64,000 bases of DNA, from contig NZ_SNZV01000005.1 of assembly GCF_004364125.1 (NCBI RefSeq), positions 62,001 to 126,000 on the forward strand, given 5' to 3'. A model generated the notes under the pieces. It ran no database searches. It worked only from the letters and a program-made list of their open reading frames with translations, and was not told the DNA's origin. Source of the stretch: Sphingobacterium paludis (lineage in GTDB: Bacteria > Bacteroidota > Bacteroidia > Sphingobacteriales > Sphingobacteriaceae). This document shows, piece by piece, positions 55,032 through 63,544 of this stretch; positions within the stretch are counted from its first letter, which is position 1, and the number at the start of each line of letters is the position of its first letter. Position numbers and translations under genes: made by a program.

Positions 55032-56147
55032 ATGTCTGATACCCAACTCATAACCGTTTTTCATGCATTCTCCGCCGGCGGGCTGTGGGTTTTAGGTACC
55101 ATGCTTTGTGCAGGTGTTAATACAGGTAATACCTCTGCGAATCGTTGTCTCGGAATATTCTTCTATATCCTAGGTGGCACTTTTACGCAACTTTTCTTTG
55201 AAGGATTTGAAACTGTAGGTAGTTTCACCATCCATCTGCTCGAATTGCCCAGATGGGCAATGCTTCCCTGCTTTTATTTCGCCGTGCGTCGCTACACGTC
55301 CCCCTCGGCGCGTAACAAATATGAACTACTACATTTCATACCGTTCTTATTTTTTCTTGCCTTTTCTTTAACCCAAATCATTCCCCATTTGTTAAACAAG
55401 AACGATACGTCACTGGCCCTACCTACGTGGTTGGGCTTTATTGCGCGGTATTTGTTTTTTGCTCAAATGGTTTATTACTGGATTTTCTGTTTTAAACTAT
55501 TTTATCAACATCAAAAAAATATAAAGGAGTTAGCATCGTTTACAGAGAAAATAGATTTAAGTTGGATAAAGTATCTTCTGATTTCCGTATTGATACTGAT
55601 TTCGATCCGCATAGCGAGTAGCTACGTTGCTCAAATTTCTCGATATTCACCGATACTCTATTTTATAGGCGTAATCTATTTGGCCTATGCAACCCTTACC
55701 CAAAAATCCATCTACACGACGGAGAAAAAAGAATATGCAGGTGAAAAAGACCAAGTGCCTGCAGGGAAAATAGTACACGAACGGTTGACCTTTGATCAAG
55801 TCGAAGAGCTTAAACGGGTGGTTCAACAAAGAACCGTTGATGAAAAGCTTTATCTCGATCCTGGTTTAACACTTGTCATGCTTTCCGCGAAAATAGGTAT
55901 CCGTGTCCATGAACTGTCTTACGTACTGAATAATGGGCTGAAAAAAAATTTCTACCAATTTATAAACGAACTACGTGCCGAGGAAGCCAAGGTCCTCTTA
56001 CTCTCTGCCGAAACTAAGCATTTAGATATGACCGGCGTGGCCATCCGGGCTGGCTTCAATTCGAAGACTACATTCTACACGACGTTTAAAAAAGCGACAA
56101 ATCTTACCCCAAAGGAATACATTAAAGCAAAATCAAACCGAATTTAA
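55032..56147 (+). CDS. membrane-bound AraC-family transcriptional regulator
   Basis: 371 residues. Seven hydrophobic helices over about 1-230, then an AraC-type DNA-binding domain over about 270-371: DPGLTLVMLSAKIGIRVHEL, NFYQFINELRAEEAKVLL and MTGVAIRAGFNSKTTFYTTFKKATNLTP. The 7TM-plus-HTH design is common in Bacteroidota, where it likely senses an envelope signal. The two exported genes 168 bases downstream, on the same strand, are candidate targets. Its location after the sulfur cluster makes that a second possible target. Confidence 0.85.
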   Translation: MSDTQLITVFHAFSAGGLWVLGTMLCAGVNTGNTSANRCLGIFFYILGGTFTQLFFEGFETVGSFTIHLLELPRWAMLPCFYFAVRRYTSPSARNKYELLHFIPFLFFLAFSLTQIIPHLLNKNDTSLALPTWLGFIARYLFFAQMVYYWIFCFKLFYQHQKNIKELASFTEKIDLSWIKYLLISVLILISIRIASSYVAQISRYSPILYFIGVIYLAYATLTQKSIYTTEKKEYAGEKDQVPAGKIVHERLTFDQVEELKRVVQQRTVDEKLYLDPGLTLVMLSAKIGIRVHELSYVLNNGLKKNFYQFINELRAEEAKVLLLSAETKHLDMTGVAIRAGFNSKTTFYTTFKKATNLTPKEYIKAKSNRI

Positions 56148-56315
56148 CCGCCATTCAATCCTTCTGTATCCACGCGAACCTCTGCGAAGCTACGACGTAC
56201 TATTATTGCATCATCAATGCAACGATAAGCGATATCGGGGATCCGGCACCTACCGGTCCGAATACAACCGAGATCCGCGTATTGCTAGCACCTAGTAAAC
56301 TATAAATTATACAGT

Positions 56316-57011
56316 ATGAAAACGATGAACGCATTTCATTCCGCTATCGCTTCGAAAAGAGGGCCTGCCTTCGGGAGCATGTTATTAGCTGGCACACTTT
56401 TGTCTTGGCCATGCCACGCACAAACACATTTATCAAGTGGTATCGCTACGTCAGTAGCCATTCCCAAACACGAGACCGAACCGCTGGAAAAGTTTTCCGG
56501 GTATTACCAGCTGCCAAACAAAATTGCCTTTATTTACTTTGACATCCGTGACGGTTCGCTGGTGGCTACACAACTGTGGGACAATAAAGCATATCAGCTT
56601 ATCAAGAAAGGCGAAGCAAATTTTGAAACCAGGGAGGAAGGGCACAAGGTAGAGTTTCTGCGCGACGGCGCTGGGGAATTTGCTTATGCTAAAATTTTAG
56701 GAAGGATCACAGCGGAAAAAGTACATTTTAATCCGACCGTGGTCAAACAGCTGTCGGCCACACAACTCAAAAGGTTTGAAGGCACGTATAGTTTAAAAAA
56801 CAACGATGGTTTAAAAATTGATATGACATCAACAACGAATGGCTTAACGCTAAAACAGGTATGGGATAATAAAGAAATTAGCTTCACGCCTCGATCAGAG
56901 ACCTTTTTTCTGAATGAAGATGGCACCTTTCCAATGTCATTTTTATCACAGGGCGGGGAGGTTTTGCAGGTCACCTGTTTCGAAGATGACGTCTGGATAA
57001 AACAAAAATAG
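56316..57011 (+). CDS. exported protein with two DUF3471-like repeats
   Basis: 231 residues. Signal peptide (cleavage near CHAQ, residue 36). Two repeats of a beta-rich unit: residues about 55-125 (FSGYYQLPNKIAFIYFDI with ATQLWDNKAYQL) and about 150-228 (FEGTYSLKNNDGLKIDMT with LKQVWDNKEISF). This resembles the DUF3471 module at the end of beta-lactamase-like proteins. Here the module stands alone. Function unknown; 5 bases before the next gene. Confidence 0.65.
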   Translation: MKTMNAFHSAIASKRGPAFGSMLLAGTLLSWPCHAQTHLSSGIATSVAIPKHETEPLEKFSGYYQLPNKIAFIYFDIRDGSLVATQLWDNKAYQLIKKGEANFETREEGHKVEFLRDGAGEFAYAKILGRITAEKVHFNPTVVKQLSATQLKRFEGTYSLKNNDGLKIDMTSTTNGLTLKQVWDNKEISFTPRSETFFLNEDGTFPMSFLSQGGEVLQVTCFEDDVWIKQK

Positions 57012-57016
57012 CGCCG

Positions 57017-57943
57017 ATGAGTGTCTGTACGATAATGTGTCGGCTTGTTATTTTGGTTGCGCTCTTTGCTTGGCTATCAATTGGGAGAGCGCAGCAAGTT
57101 GCAGACAGGAATTTCGATTATCCAATTGCTGCCCCCGTCTATGAAATAGGCAGGGGGGCGCTTATTCTTTTTGACGAGGCACATAACAATGCGTCAACCC
57201 TGCGGGGAACCTACGCTGCGTTCGCGAAACTGCTGGCCAGCGACGGTTATTCCATTCTGCCTACGTTGGATAAGATTACACCTGAGCTGCTAAAAACGAC
57301 GAAGATCTATGTCACGGTAAACGCGATGTATGCTACCGAAGACTGGAATCTACCCGGACGATCTGCATTTTCGATGGATGAGATCCTTGCACTTTCCAGC
57401 TGGGTGGCCAATGGCGGAAGCCTATTTCTCGTAACGGATCATATGCCTTGCGGTGCTTCTGTGCATGAATTAGGAAAGAGTTTTGGCATAAACGTTCTGA
57501 ATGGTTTTGCGCTACGGAAGGATGGTCAGCCCGAAGTATTTGCTAAACGGCGCAAGACACTTCTTGACAATGAAATCACGAACGCCGTGGGCAACAATGT
57601 AGACAGTATCATGTGCTGGGGCGGAACCGGTTTTATAGCTCCATCCCATGCCCATATCATCTCCACATTGGGAGAGGATTACAACATTTACTTTCCACAT
57701 GATGTTTCGCAAATCAAACGACTAATAGCCGATACGATACCCTATGTTTCCGGTGTCGGCGTAGTAAACGGTGCGTATTTGAAATTCGGGCGCGGTAAAA
57801 TAGTGGTTTTTGCTGATGGCGCCCCCTTCTCTGCACAGCTACAGGGAATAAAAAGTGAGAAACGAGGCATGAACCATACTGGAGCCCGGCAAAATGCAAA
57901 GTTGCTACTTAATAGTATACACTGGTTAGACGGCAAGCTTTAA
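57017..57943 (+). CDS. exported DUF4350-like protein (GATase-like fold)
   Basis: 308 residues. Signal peptide (about 1-25, cleavage near GRAQ). Starts with ALILFDEAHNNASTLRGTY and continues as an alternating alpha/beta fold with LSSWVANGGSLFLVTDHMPC, typical of DUF4350/ThuA-like glutamine-amidotransferase-like proteins. A catalytic Cys-His pair is not evident. Follows the DUF3471-like gene by 5 bases and is probably co-transcribed. Function unknown. Confidence 0.7.
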   Translation: MSVCTIMCRLVILVALFAWLSIGRAQQVADRNFDYPIAAPVYEIGRGALILFDEAHNNASTLRGTYAAFAKLLASDGYSILPTLDKITPELLKTTKIYVTVNAMYATEDWNLPGRSAFSMDEILALSSWVANGGSLFLVTDHMPCGASVHELGKSFGINVLNGFALRKDGQPEVFAKRRKTLLDNEITNAVGNNVDSIMCWGGTGFIAPSHAHIISTLGEDYNIYFPHDVSQIKRLIADTIPYVSGVGVVNGAYLKFGRGKIVVFADGAPFSAQLQGIKSEKRGMNHTGARQNAKLLLNSIHWLDGKL

Positions 57944-58032
57944 GATCATTCTACGAATAGTGAAAAAGACAATCGCATACACTATATGTCATTATTTCTC
58001 ATCCTAACTAACCGCCTTAAGCGGCTGTCAAA

Positions 58033-58989
58033 TTAACGGACGTAAGGAAGAACCTCTCGGCCCATCATATCTATAAAAGAGTCCTGGTTTTTATTGACAT
58101 TATGAAAAATAATTTTGCTAAAACCCATCTCCCGGTACTTATGTATTGCTTGGATATACGTATCGGCAGCCGTGCCTAATAACACATGCTCTTTCATGTC
58201 ATCCACGCGGACGAACTGGCCAGCTTCGTCAAAAAACTTTGGCTGAGATAACTCTGCTTGGATACTGGTTCCCAACACATTATTGCGCCAACTTTCCCAA
58301 GCAAGTTTTTCAGCAATGGAGATATTTTCGGCAAACGATGTTTGGATTTTTATCGCTAGGACTCCCGTCTTATTTTTTGCGCGGAAGGCACTGACTATTT
58401 TTTTTAATGTATCCTCTGCATGGTTTATGGTAATCAGTCCTTCGGCCCATGTAGCCATCCAAGATGCTGTCCGATCGGATAGTGCCGCTCCAATCACCTG
58501 TGGCAATGCTGTAGGCAGCGTGTAAAGCTTTGCATTAGCCAACTTGATGGATCCATCAGCATTGACTTCGTCGCCGCTCCAAAGCTTACGCATAATCGAC
58601 ACACTTTCTGCCAGCCGCTTGTTTCGTGTATCTTTGTCTGGCCAAACATCAGCAGTGATGCTTTCATTCATAGCTTGTCCGCTACCTGCGGCAATCCATA
58701 ATCTATTATCAAACATTTGATTCAACGTCGCCACCGCCTGTGCTATGATAGCCGGATGGTAGCGCGGAGCAGGAGATGTGACGATCCCAAATTCGAGCTG
58801 TACGACCTGCATAGCTGCACCTAACCAGCTCCAAGCAAATCCGCTATGCGCGTCTTTCTCGGTCCAAGGATGAAAATGATCAGATGATGTAATAAGATCA
58901 AACCCATTCTTTTCAGCACGTTGTGCACATGTTACTAAAAACTTTGGTGAAAATTGTTCGTGCGATGCGTGATAGCCAATTTTTATCAT
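58033..58989 (-). CDS. luciferase-like flavin-dependent oxidoreductase (LLM class)
   Basis: 318 residues from ATG 58989, chosen over an upstream in-frame ATG because it begins the family's IGYHASHEQFSP start and lies just after a promoter box. LLM marks: FDLITSSDHFHPW, SWLGAAMQVV, GIVTSPAPRYHPAIIAQAVA, and WIAAGSGQAMNE. This matches a group of non-F420 LLM proteins (TIGR03885 in memory) that probably use FMN. Substrate unknown. Single gene, convergent with the DUF4350-like gene. Confidence 0.82.
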   Translation of the reverse strand: MIKIGYHASHEQFSPKFLVTCAQRAEKNGFDLITSSDHFHPWTEKDAHSGFAWSWLGAAMQVVQLEFGIVTSPAPRYHPAIIAQAVATLNQMFDNRLWIAAGSGQAMNESITADVWPDKDTRNKRLAESVSIMRKLWSGDEVNADGSIKLANAKLYTLPTALPQVIGAALSDRTASWMATWAEGLITINHAEDTLKKIVSAFRAKNKTGVLAIKIQTSFAENISIAEKLAWESWRNNVLGTSIQAELSQPKFFDEAGQFVRVDDMKEHVLLGTAADTYIQAIHKYREMGFSKIIFHNVNKNQDSFIDMMGREVLPYVR

Positions 58990-59002
58990 ATTGTTTAAGC
59001 TG

Positions 59003-59010
59003 CAAATGTA
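59003..59010 (-). promoter_or_regulatory. Bacteroidota -7 box (TACATTTG) for LLM gene
   Basis: On the minus strand the sequence reads TACATTTG, an exact TAnnTTTG match. Predicted start near 58997, leaving a leader of under 10 bases before ATG 58989. No TTG is evident at -33. Confidence 0.5.
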
Positions 59011-59144
59011 CAACGTGAACGATTGCCATGGGCTTTTGGTTTTGATGGAAAGGAATAGAGGGCAGCCTTCATAAAAATTCGCTATCCGATAGAACTATAC
59101 TGCTCGGTGGATAGTTCCCGTAGTAATTTAATCAGCCACAGCAT

Positions 59145-60647
59145 ATGCAAAAACAAAAGCCCTATTACTACCAACAACACGATATAGATTTGTTATTTGA
59201 AAAAATGACGGGCTGTGAAGGCCGTGATTGCCGCATGTTATACCAACTGCCAACCGGCGGTGGCAAAACGGTCATATTTTCTGCTATTGCGCACAAGTAT
59301 ATTACGGCATACGACAAGAAGGTGCTTATCCTGACGCATCGCGCTGAGCTCTGTAAGCAAACCAGCAAAGCACTTCGGTTTAGCACCGTGGACAATAAGG
59401 TGATCGATAGTTCTGTAAAACGCATTGCACGTAAAGAGACAATTAGCTGTTACGTAGCCATGGTAGAAACATTAAAGCGACGTATCCGGGATGGCCTTTT
59501 TGACACAAGCGATATTGGTCTGGTCATTGTCGATGAAGCGCATCACAATTCCTTCCGGAAGTTACTTTCCCGATTTGAAAATGCCGCAATAATCGGTGTA
59601 ACGGCAACTCCCTTATCTTCCGATGTCAATCTACCGTTGCGTAATTTTTATACCGAAATAGTGATTGGACAATCTATTTCCAAATTAATCGATGAGGGCT
59701 TCTTGGCCAGACCGGTTGTGCGGGAATACGACGTCGAATTGAACACCTTGCGCACAGGCAATACCGGCGACTTCACGATCGGTACGTCTGATGCATTGTA
59801 TGGTTCTGACGCGATGATCAATCTGTTATTGGAAACCTATCGGGCACACGCGCAAAAGAAGAAGACAGTGATATTCAATAGCGGAATCATTACCTCAAAA
59901 AAGATTGCTGAGCGTTTTCAAACAGCGGGTTATGCGATTAAGCATTTGGATAATAAAACTGCAGCGGGCGAACGTGCTGAAATCCTTCGCTGGTTTAAAA
60001 AGACGAAAGGTGCCATCCTTACGTCAGTGTCCATATTGACCGTTGGGTTTGACGAACCAACTATCCAAACCGTAATTTTGAATAGAGCGACTACGTCTAT
60101 CACGCTTTACCATCAAATGATAGGTCGTGGAGCAAGACGATTACCTAATAAAAAGACGTTTCAAATCATTGATTTGGGGAATAACACAGAGCGCTTTGGC
60201 GCATGGGATAAAGCTATCGATTGGCAGGAAGTCTTTACGCATCCCGAGCGTTATGTGGGGCAGATAAAAGAGTCTGTCTCGGATATCCGACAGATATCCC
60301 CAGAACTTCGAGCGCAGTTCCCGGCAAGTTTGGAAGTAACCTTCGATATATTCTCCGCATATAAAGAGACGTTGGAGAAAGGAGAGAAGGTCAAAAATGT
60401 GATTCGGGATTCAATCAGGCAGCACGCGAAGATGTGCACCGAAAATGCACAAACGATAACGGAAGCTATTGCGCTGACCGATCTTTTGGACAAAGAGATT
60501 GATTTGCGTGTCAAGGATTACGTGAAGTGCCTGGGTAACGTGACACGAGCGTATAGCAAATGGTTGACAGCAGACTACAAAGAACGGCTGAAGAAGATCA
60601 TTACTCGCTATATGTATGGACAGCGTACTTTACCGACGGCCGTATAA
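59145..60647 (+). CDS. DEAD/DEAH-box (SF2) helicase
   Basis: 500 residues. Walker A LPTGGGKT near 36-43, DEAH in VIVDEAHHN near 128, GVTATPLSS (motif III) near 150, helicase C-terminal domain with TVIFNSGIITSKKIAERF, and motif VI HQMIGRGARRLPN. Similar to helicases that lack an extra nuclease domain; the C-terminal about 130 residues are helical and charged. It may act on DNA or RNA; a phage-defence role is possible but no partner is nearby. The next gene starts 40 bases downstream. Confidence 0.85.
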   Translation: MQKQKPYYYQQHDIDLLFEKMTGCEGRDCRMLYQLPTGGGKTVIFSAIAHKYITAYDKKVLILTHRAELCKQTSKALRFSTVDNKVIDSSVKRIARKETISCYVAMVETLKRRIRDGLFDTSDIGLVIVDEAHHNSFRKLLSRFENAAIIGVTATPLSSDVNLPLRNFYTEIVIGQSISKLIDEGFLARPVVREYDVELNTLRTGNTGDFTIGTSDALYGSDAMINLLLETYRAHAQKKKTVIFNSGIITSKKIAERFQTAGYAIKHLDNKTAAGERAEILRWFKKTKGAILTSVSILTVGFDEPTIQTVILNRATTSITLYHQMIGRGARRLPNKKTFQIIDLGNNTERFGAWDKAIDWQEVFTHPERYVGQIKESVSDIRQISPELRAQFPASLEVTFDIFSAYKETLEKGEKVKNVIRDSIRQHAKMCTENAQTITEAIALTDLLDKEIDLRVKDYVKCLGNVTRAYSKWLTADYKERLKKIITRYMYGQRTLPTAV

Positions 60648-60687
60648 GGAATTACAGCACACACAACTTTTAAAAAAAAATTCAATT

Positions 60688-60957
60688 ATGAGCGCCTATA
60701 AATTTCGAAAAGAAGATTTTGACCTGCTCGAAGAGCTATATGTATATGCCACACCAATCGAACAGACTGGACGTATAGCGACATACGAGCTTGTCGATAC
60801 TGAAAACACCATTTACAAAGAAATAGCGATAGAAGACAGCGTCATATTGACCGGCGTATTAACACTTGTATCCACACATCCTTTTGACGGCCAAGCCGTC
60901 GTGCTCGAAGAAGAAGATGACGCCATACAAACGCCGACTGAGACCCTACTGGAATAG
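60688..60957 (+). CDS. hypothetical acidic protein
   Basis: 89 residues from ATG 60688; the in-frame ATG at 60616 lies inside the helicase gene. Starts SAYKFRKEDFDLLEELYVY and ends in an acidic tail (EEEDDAIQTPTETLLE). No motif recognised, no membrane segment. 40 bases after the helicase, likely on its transcript. Confidence 0.6.
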   Translation: MSAYKFRKEDFDLLEELYVYATPIEQTGRIATYELVDTENTIYKEIAIEDSVILTGVLTLVSTHPFDGQAVVLEEEDDAIQTPTETLLE

Positions 60958-60983
60958 CCATAGTCTATTTACCTATGGGTGTT

Positions 60984-61457
60984 CTAGAGGAGCAAACGCA
61001 GCAGAGGGATCATGCTTTCGATCTTTACCTCGCCTTCGAAAGTTTGCTTAAAGGCTTCCCGTAACTCTACCTTGATCGGCACGCCCTTTTTGATATCACT
61101 GATCAGTAGACCTCGGCCATACTTGATCGAAAAGAAAAAGAAGAAAGCGGTGTCTTGAATGTCAAGCGGAATGGCGTAATAGGAGTCGTCAAGCAAGTAG
61201 GCCTCGGCAATATCGAATGATACCGGTTTATCCATTCCAGCTCCATTAAGCGAATAGATGCTACCTTGCGGGCCACTATGGATCGCTATCGTTACCCAGT
61301 TTTTGGATACTTTCTGATTGGAAAAGTAGAGGGATATATTATCTTTACTTTTAAACGCCACTTTCTTTTGCGCCAATAGCGGATGACCTAAGCAGAACAA
61401 CAATGAAAAAACCGTGAGAATAATTTTAAAACGTAAATTGTGCCGGCGTAACTTCAT
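60984..61457 (-). CDS. secreted hypothetical protein
   Basis: 157 residues from the ATG at 61457, chosen because it begins a clear signal peptide (KLRRHNLRFKIILTVFSLLF, cleavage near LLAQ). The mature part is beta-rich with GSIYSLNGAGMDKPVSFDIA and a run of Phe (AFFFFFSIKYG). No family recognised. A near-consensus -7 box (TACCTTTA on the minus strand at 61479-61486) is about 20 bases upstream. Convergent with the hypothetical gene at 60688. Confidence 0.6.
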   Translation of the reverse strand: MKLRRHNLRFKIILTVFSLLFCLGHPLLAQKKVAFKSKDNISLYFSNQKVSKNWVTIAIHSGPQGSIYSLNGAGMDKPVSFDIAEAYLLDDSYYAIPLDIQDTAFFFFFSIKYGRGLLISDIKKGVPIKVELREAFKQTFEGEVKIESMIPLLRLLL

Positions 61458-61799
61458 GAGCAATGTATTATTTTCGGCTAAAGGTAGAAAAAAATGAGCT
61501 GCTGCGACGGACATCCGTTCGTTCGCCAACGATCAATTGGTTCCATTTGTTGTTGCCGACGAGTATCCGAGGCTTTAGCATGCTGAGGTACAGTAGTTTT
61601 ATTGATGCAGGAATTTTTTAGGTAAAAAAAATATTGTAGTCATGCGTTGACAGCGTTTGCTATCGTAGCGGTTTATCAAAATCAGCGGCAGTCAATCTAA
61701 ACAAAAACGACTCGACGAAAATGTTGGACGAGAAAATTAGGCGTGGTTGTGGTGCTTGTCACCTTCTATTCACGCGAGCAGATAATTTCAATTCTACAC

Positions 61800-61829
61800 T
61801 TTGATTTGTCAATAATATCCTTATCTTTG
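61800..61829 (+). promoter_or_regulatory. rpsU promoter (TTTG - 18 bases - TATCTTTG)
   Basis: TTTG at 61800-61803, 18-base spacer, and TATCTTTG at 61822-61829. It is the best match to the Bacteroidota sigma-A consensus in the window. Transcript start is expected near 61836, about 40 bases before the start codon. Confidence 0.8.
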
Positions 61830-61854
61830 CAGTCACAAAAAACTAAAAGGGCAC

Positions 61855-61864
61855 GAAAGGAGGT
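61855..61864 (+). promoter_or_regulatory. strong Shine-Dalgarno of rpsU
   Basis: GAAAGGAGGT, fully complementary to the 16S rRNA tail, lies 12 bases before ATG 61876. Such sites are rare in Bacteroidota because the anti-Shine-Dalgarno is normally hidden by ribosomal protein bS21; rpsU is a known exception. Confidence 0.8.
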
Positions 61865-61875
61865 ATATACAGCAC

Positions 61876-62067
61876 ATGATTATCGTAAATGTAAAAGAAG
61901 GAGAATCTCTAGATAGAGCGTTAAAACGTTTCAAGAAGAAATTTGAAAAAACTGGCGTATTGCGCGAACTACGTTCACGTCAAGCATACGAAAAGAGATC
62001 AGTTACTCGTCGTACCCAAGTTAAAAAAGCAATCTACAAACAGTCATTAAACCAAGACAACGGTTAA
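61876..62067 (+). CDS. rpsU: 30S ribosomal protein bS21
   Basis: 63 residues, normal length. [20 protein letters not shown] and [20 protein letters not shown] are the bS21 signature; Arg/Lys-rich C-terminus. In Bacteroidota bS21 sits in the platform of the 30S subunit and helps hide the anti-Shine-Dalgarno. Its own messenger has a strong Shine-Dalgarno, so the protein can down-regulate its translation. Single gene with its own promoter and terminator. Confidence 0.97.
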   Translation: MIIVNVKEGESLDRALKRFKKKFEKTGVLRELRSRQAYEKRSVTRRTQVKKAIYKQSLNQDNG

Positions 62068-62089
62068 TTTCGGTTTATTCGATATAGCG

Positions 62090-62118
62090 AGAGGACTAGC
62101 AATAGTCCTCTTTTTTTT
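62090..62118 (+). terminator. intrinsic terminator of rpsU
   Basis: Perfect 9-bp stem AGAGGACTA / TAGTCCTCT with a four-base loop, followed by a run of seven T, 22 bases after the stop codon. Confidence 0.9.
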
Positions 62119-62205
62119 GTTTTATGATTAACGACCATCTGTCGAATGCTGCCGCTTTTCATCGCGAGAACATATTTTTTACTGTATATTTATCCACAGC
62201 AGCAC

Positions 62206-63525
62206 ATGGAAAATATACAACACGTACACGAGGAATCCACCACGACGAGGCTCCGAGCTATCGTAAGTGGTTCGATAGGCAATTTGGTAGAATGGTATGA
62301 CTGGTATGCATACTCCGCATTTTCCATCTATTTCGCACCGATTTTTTTCCCGGACAGCAATCCGACTGCACAGTTGTTAAATACGGCCGGCATATTCGCC
62401 GTCGGTTTTTTGATGCGCCCTATAGGTGGATGGCTTTTCGGTAGCCTGGCGGATAGAGCGGGTCGAAAATTTTCTATGACTCTTTCGGTATTACTGATGT
62501 CTTTTGGTTCGCTGTTGATCGCGCTAACCCCCTCGTATCAGTCCATAGGTCTGGTTGCTCCAATTTTGCTATTGCTTGCTCGTTTGCTACAAGGCCTAAG
62601 CGTTGGCGGGGAGTATGGCACCTCCGCAACGTATCTTAGTGAGATGGCGACCTCGGATAAACGAGGTTTTTACTCGAGCTTTCAATACGTGACGCTTATT
62701 GGTGGACAATTGATTGCTTTGGGAATTCAGTTGATTATGCAGAAGCTCCTGCTCAGTGAAGCGCAGATGAGCGAGTGGGGATGGCGGCTTCCGTTTTTCA
62801 TTGGTGCTGCACTATCGTTGGTAGCCTTATACCTACGCAGCCATATGGCTGAAACAAAAGCTTTTCAGTCCAGCGCGGATACCGCCAAGCAAAGCGTTAA
62901 AAAGCGGAGTGGATCTATAGCTGAATTGTTAAAGCATCCAAAGGCCTTGATCACCGTGTTTGGTCTCACCTTAGGTGGAACGGTAGCCTTTTACACCTAT
63001 TCCACCTACATGCAAAAATACCTGATAAACAGCGTGGGCTTTTCTAAAGAGCAGTCTACCGTTATCACCTTTACCTCCCTGTTGCTGTTTGCCGTGTTGC
63101 AGCCTTTGTTTGGGCTACTTTCTGATAGGATAGGCAGAAAGCCATTGCTTATCGGTTTTGGTGTATTCGGCACGCTGTTTACCGTACCCATGCTGACTAA
63201 GCTTGGCCAGCTGGACAGTGCTACAGACAGCTGGCTGGCCTTCTTCATTCTGATGGCAGCCTTGATCATCGTGAGTGGCTATACCGCAATTAATGCTGTG
63301 GTCAAGGCGGAGCTTTTTCCGACGAATATACGTGCATTAGGTGTGGGATTGCCTTATTCGCTTACTGTAGCCATTTTCGGTGGCACCTGTGAGTATGTAG
63401 CGCTATGGTTTAAACATATCGATCAGGAGCAGCTGTTCTTTTACTACGTCACTGGATGTATATTTGTATCGCTACTGGTTTATCTCTTTATGAAAGATAC
63501 CAGAAAGGCGTCGTCATTTCACTAG
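62206..63525 (+). CDS. MHS-type MFS transporter (KgtP/ShiA-like)
   Basis: 439 residues from ATG 62206, preferred over the upstream in-frame ATG at 62146 which gives an extra hydrophobic stretch. Metabolite:H+ symporter marks: SGSIGNLVEWYDWYAYSAF near 20-38, GSLADRAGRKFSMTLSVLLM, and GGEYGTSATYLSEM. Twelve predicted helices; a second GRKPLL motif (SDRIGRKPLL) follows the sixth loop. Family members import dicarboxylates, shikimate or betaine with protons. Substrate here unknown. Sulfurtransferase gene starts 19 bases downstream. Confidence 0.9.
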   Translation: MENIQHVHEESTTTRLRAIVSGSIGNLVEWYDWYAYSAFSIYFAPIFFPDSNPTAQLLNTAGIFAVGFLMRPIGGWLFGSLADRAGRKFSMTLSVLLMSFGSLLIALTPSYQSIGLVAPILLLLARLLQGLSVGGEYGTSATYLSEMATSDKRGFYSSFQYVTLIGGQLIALGIQLIMQKLLLSEAQMSEWGWRLPFFIGAALSLVALYLRSHMAETKAFQSSADTAKQSVKKRSGSIAELLKHPKALITVFGLTLGGTVAFYTYSTYMQKYLINSVGFSKEQSTVITFTSLLLFAVLQPLFGLLSDRIGRKPLLIGFGVFGTLFTVPMLTKLGQLDSATDSWLAFFILMAALIIVSGYTAINAVVKAELFPTNIRALGVGLPYSLTVAIFGGTCEYVALWFKHIDQEQLFFYYVTGCIFVSLLVYLFMKDTRKASSFH

Positions 63526-63544
63526 ACTTTATACCAAAATTACT

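Larger units (their letters stand above)
61458..61875. other. intergenic region upstream of rpsU
   Basis: 418 bases. It contains the rpsU promoter and ribosome binding site described separately. The first about 330 bases show no gene. Confidence 0.6.

Noticed and set aside
57990..58032. CCGCCTTAAGCGG palindrome between convergent genes as a terminator
   Set aside because: Stem is only four to five bp and lacks a T-run.
59145..60647. helicase as core of a restriction or phage-defence system
   Set aside because: No methylase, nuclease or other defence gene within 5 kb; only a small acidic protein follows.
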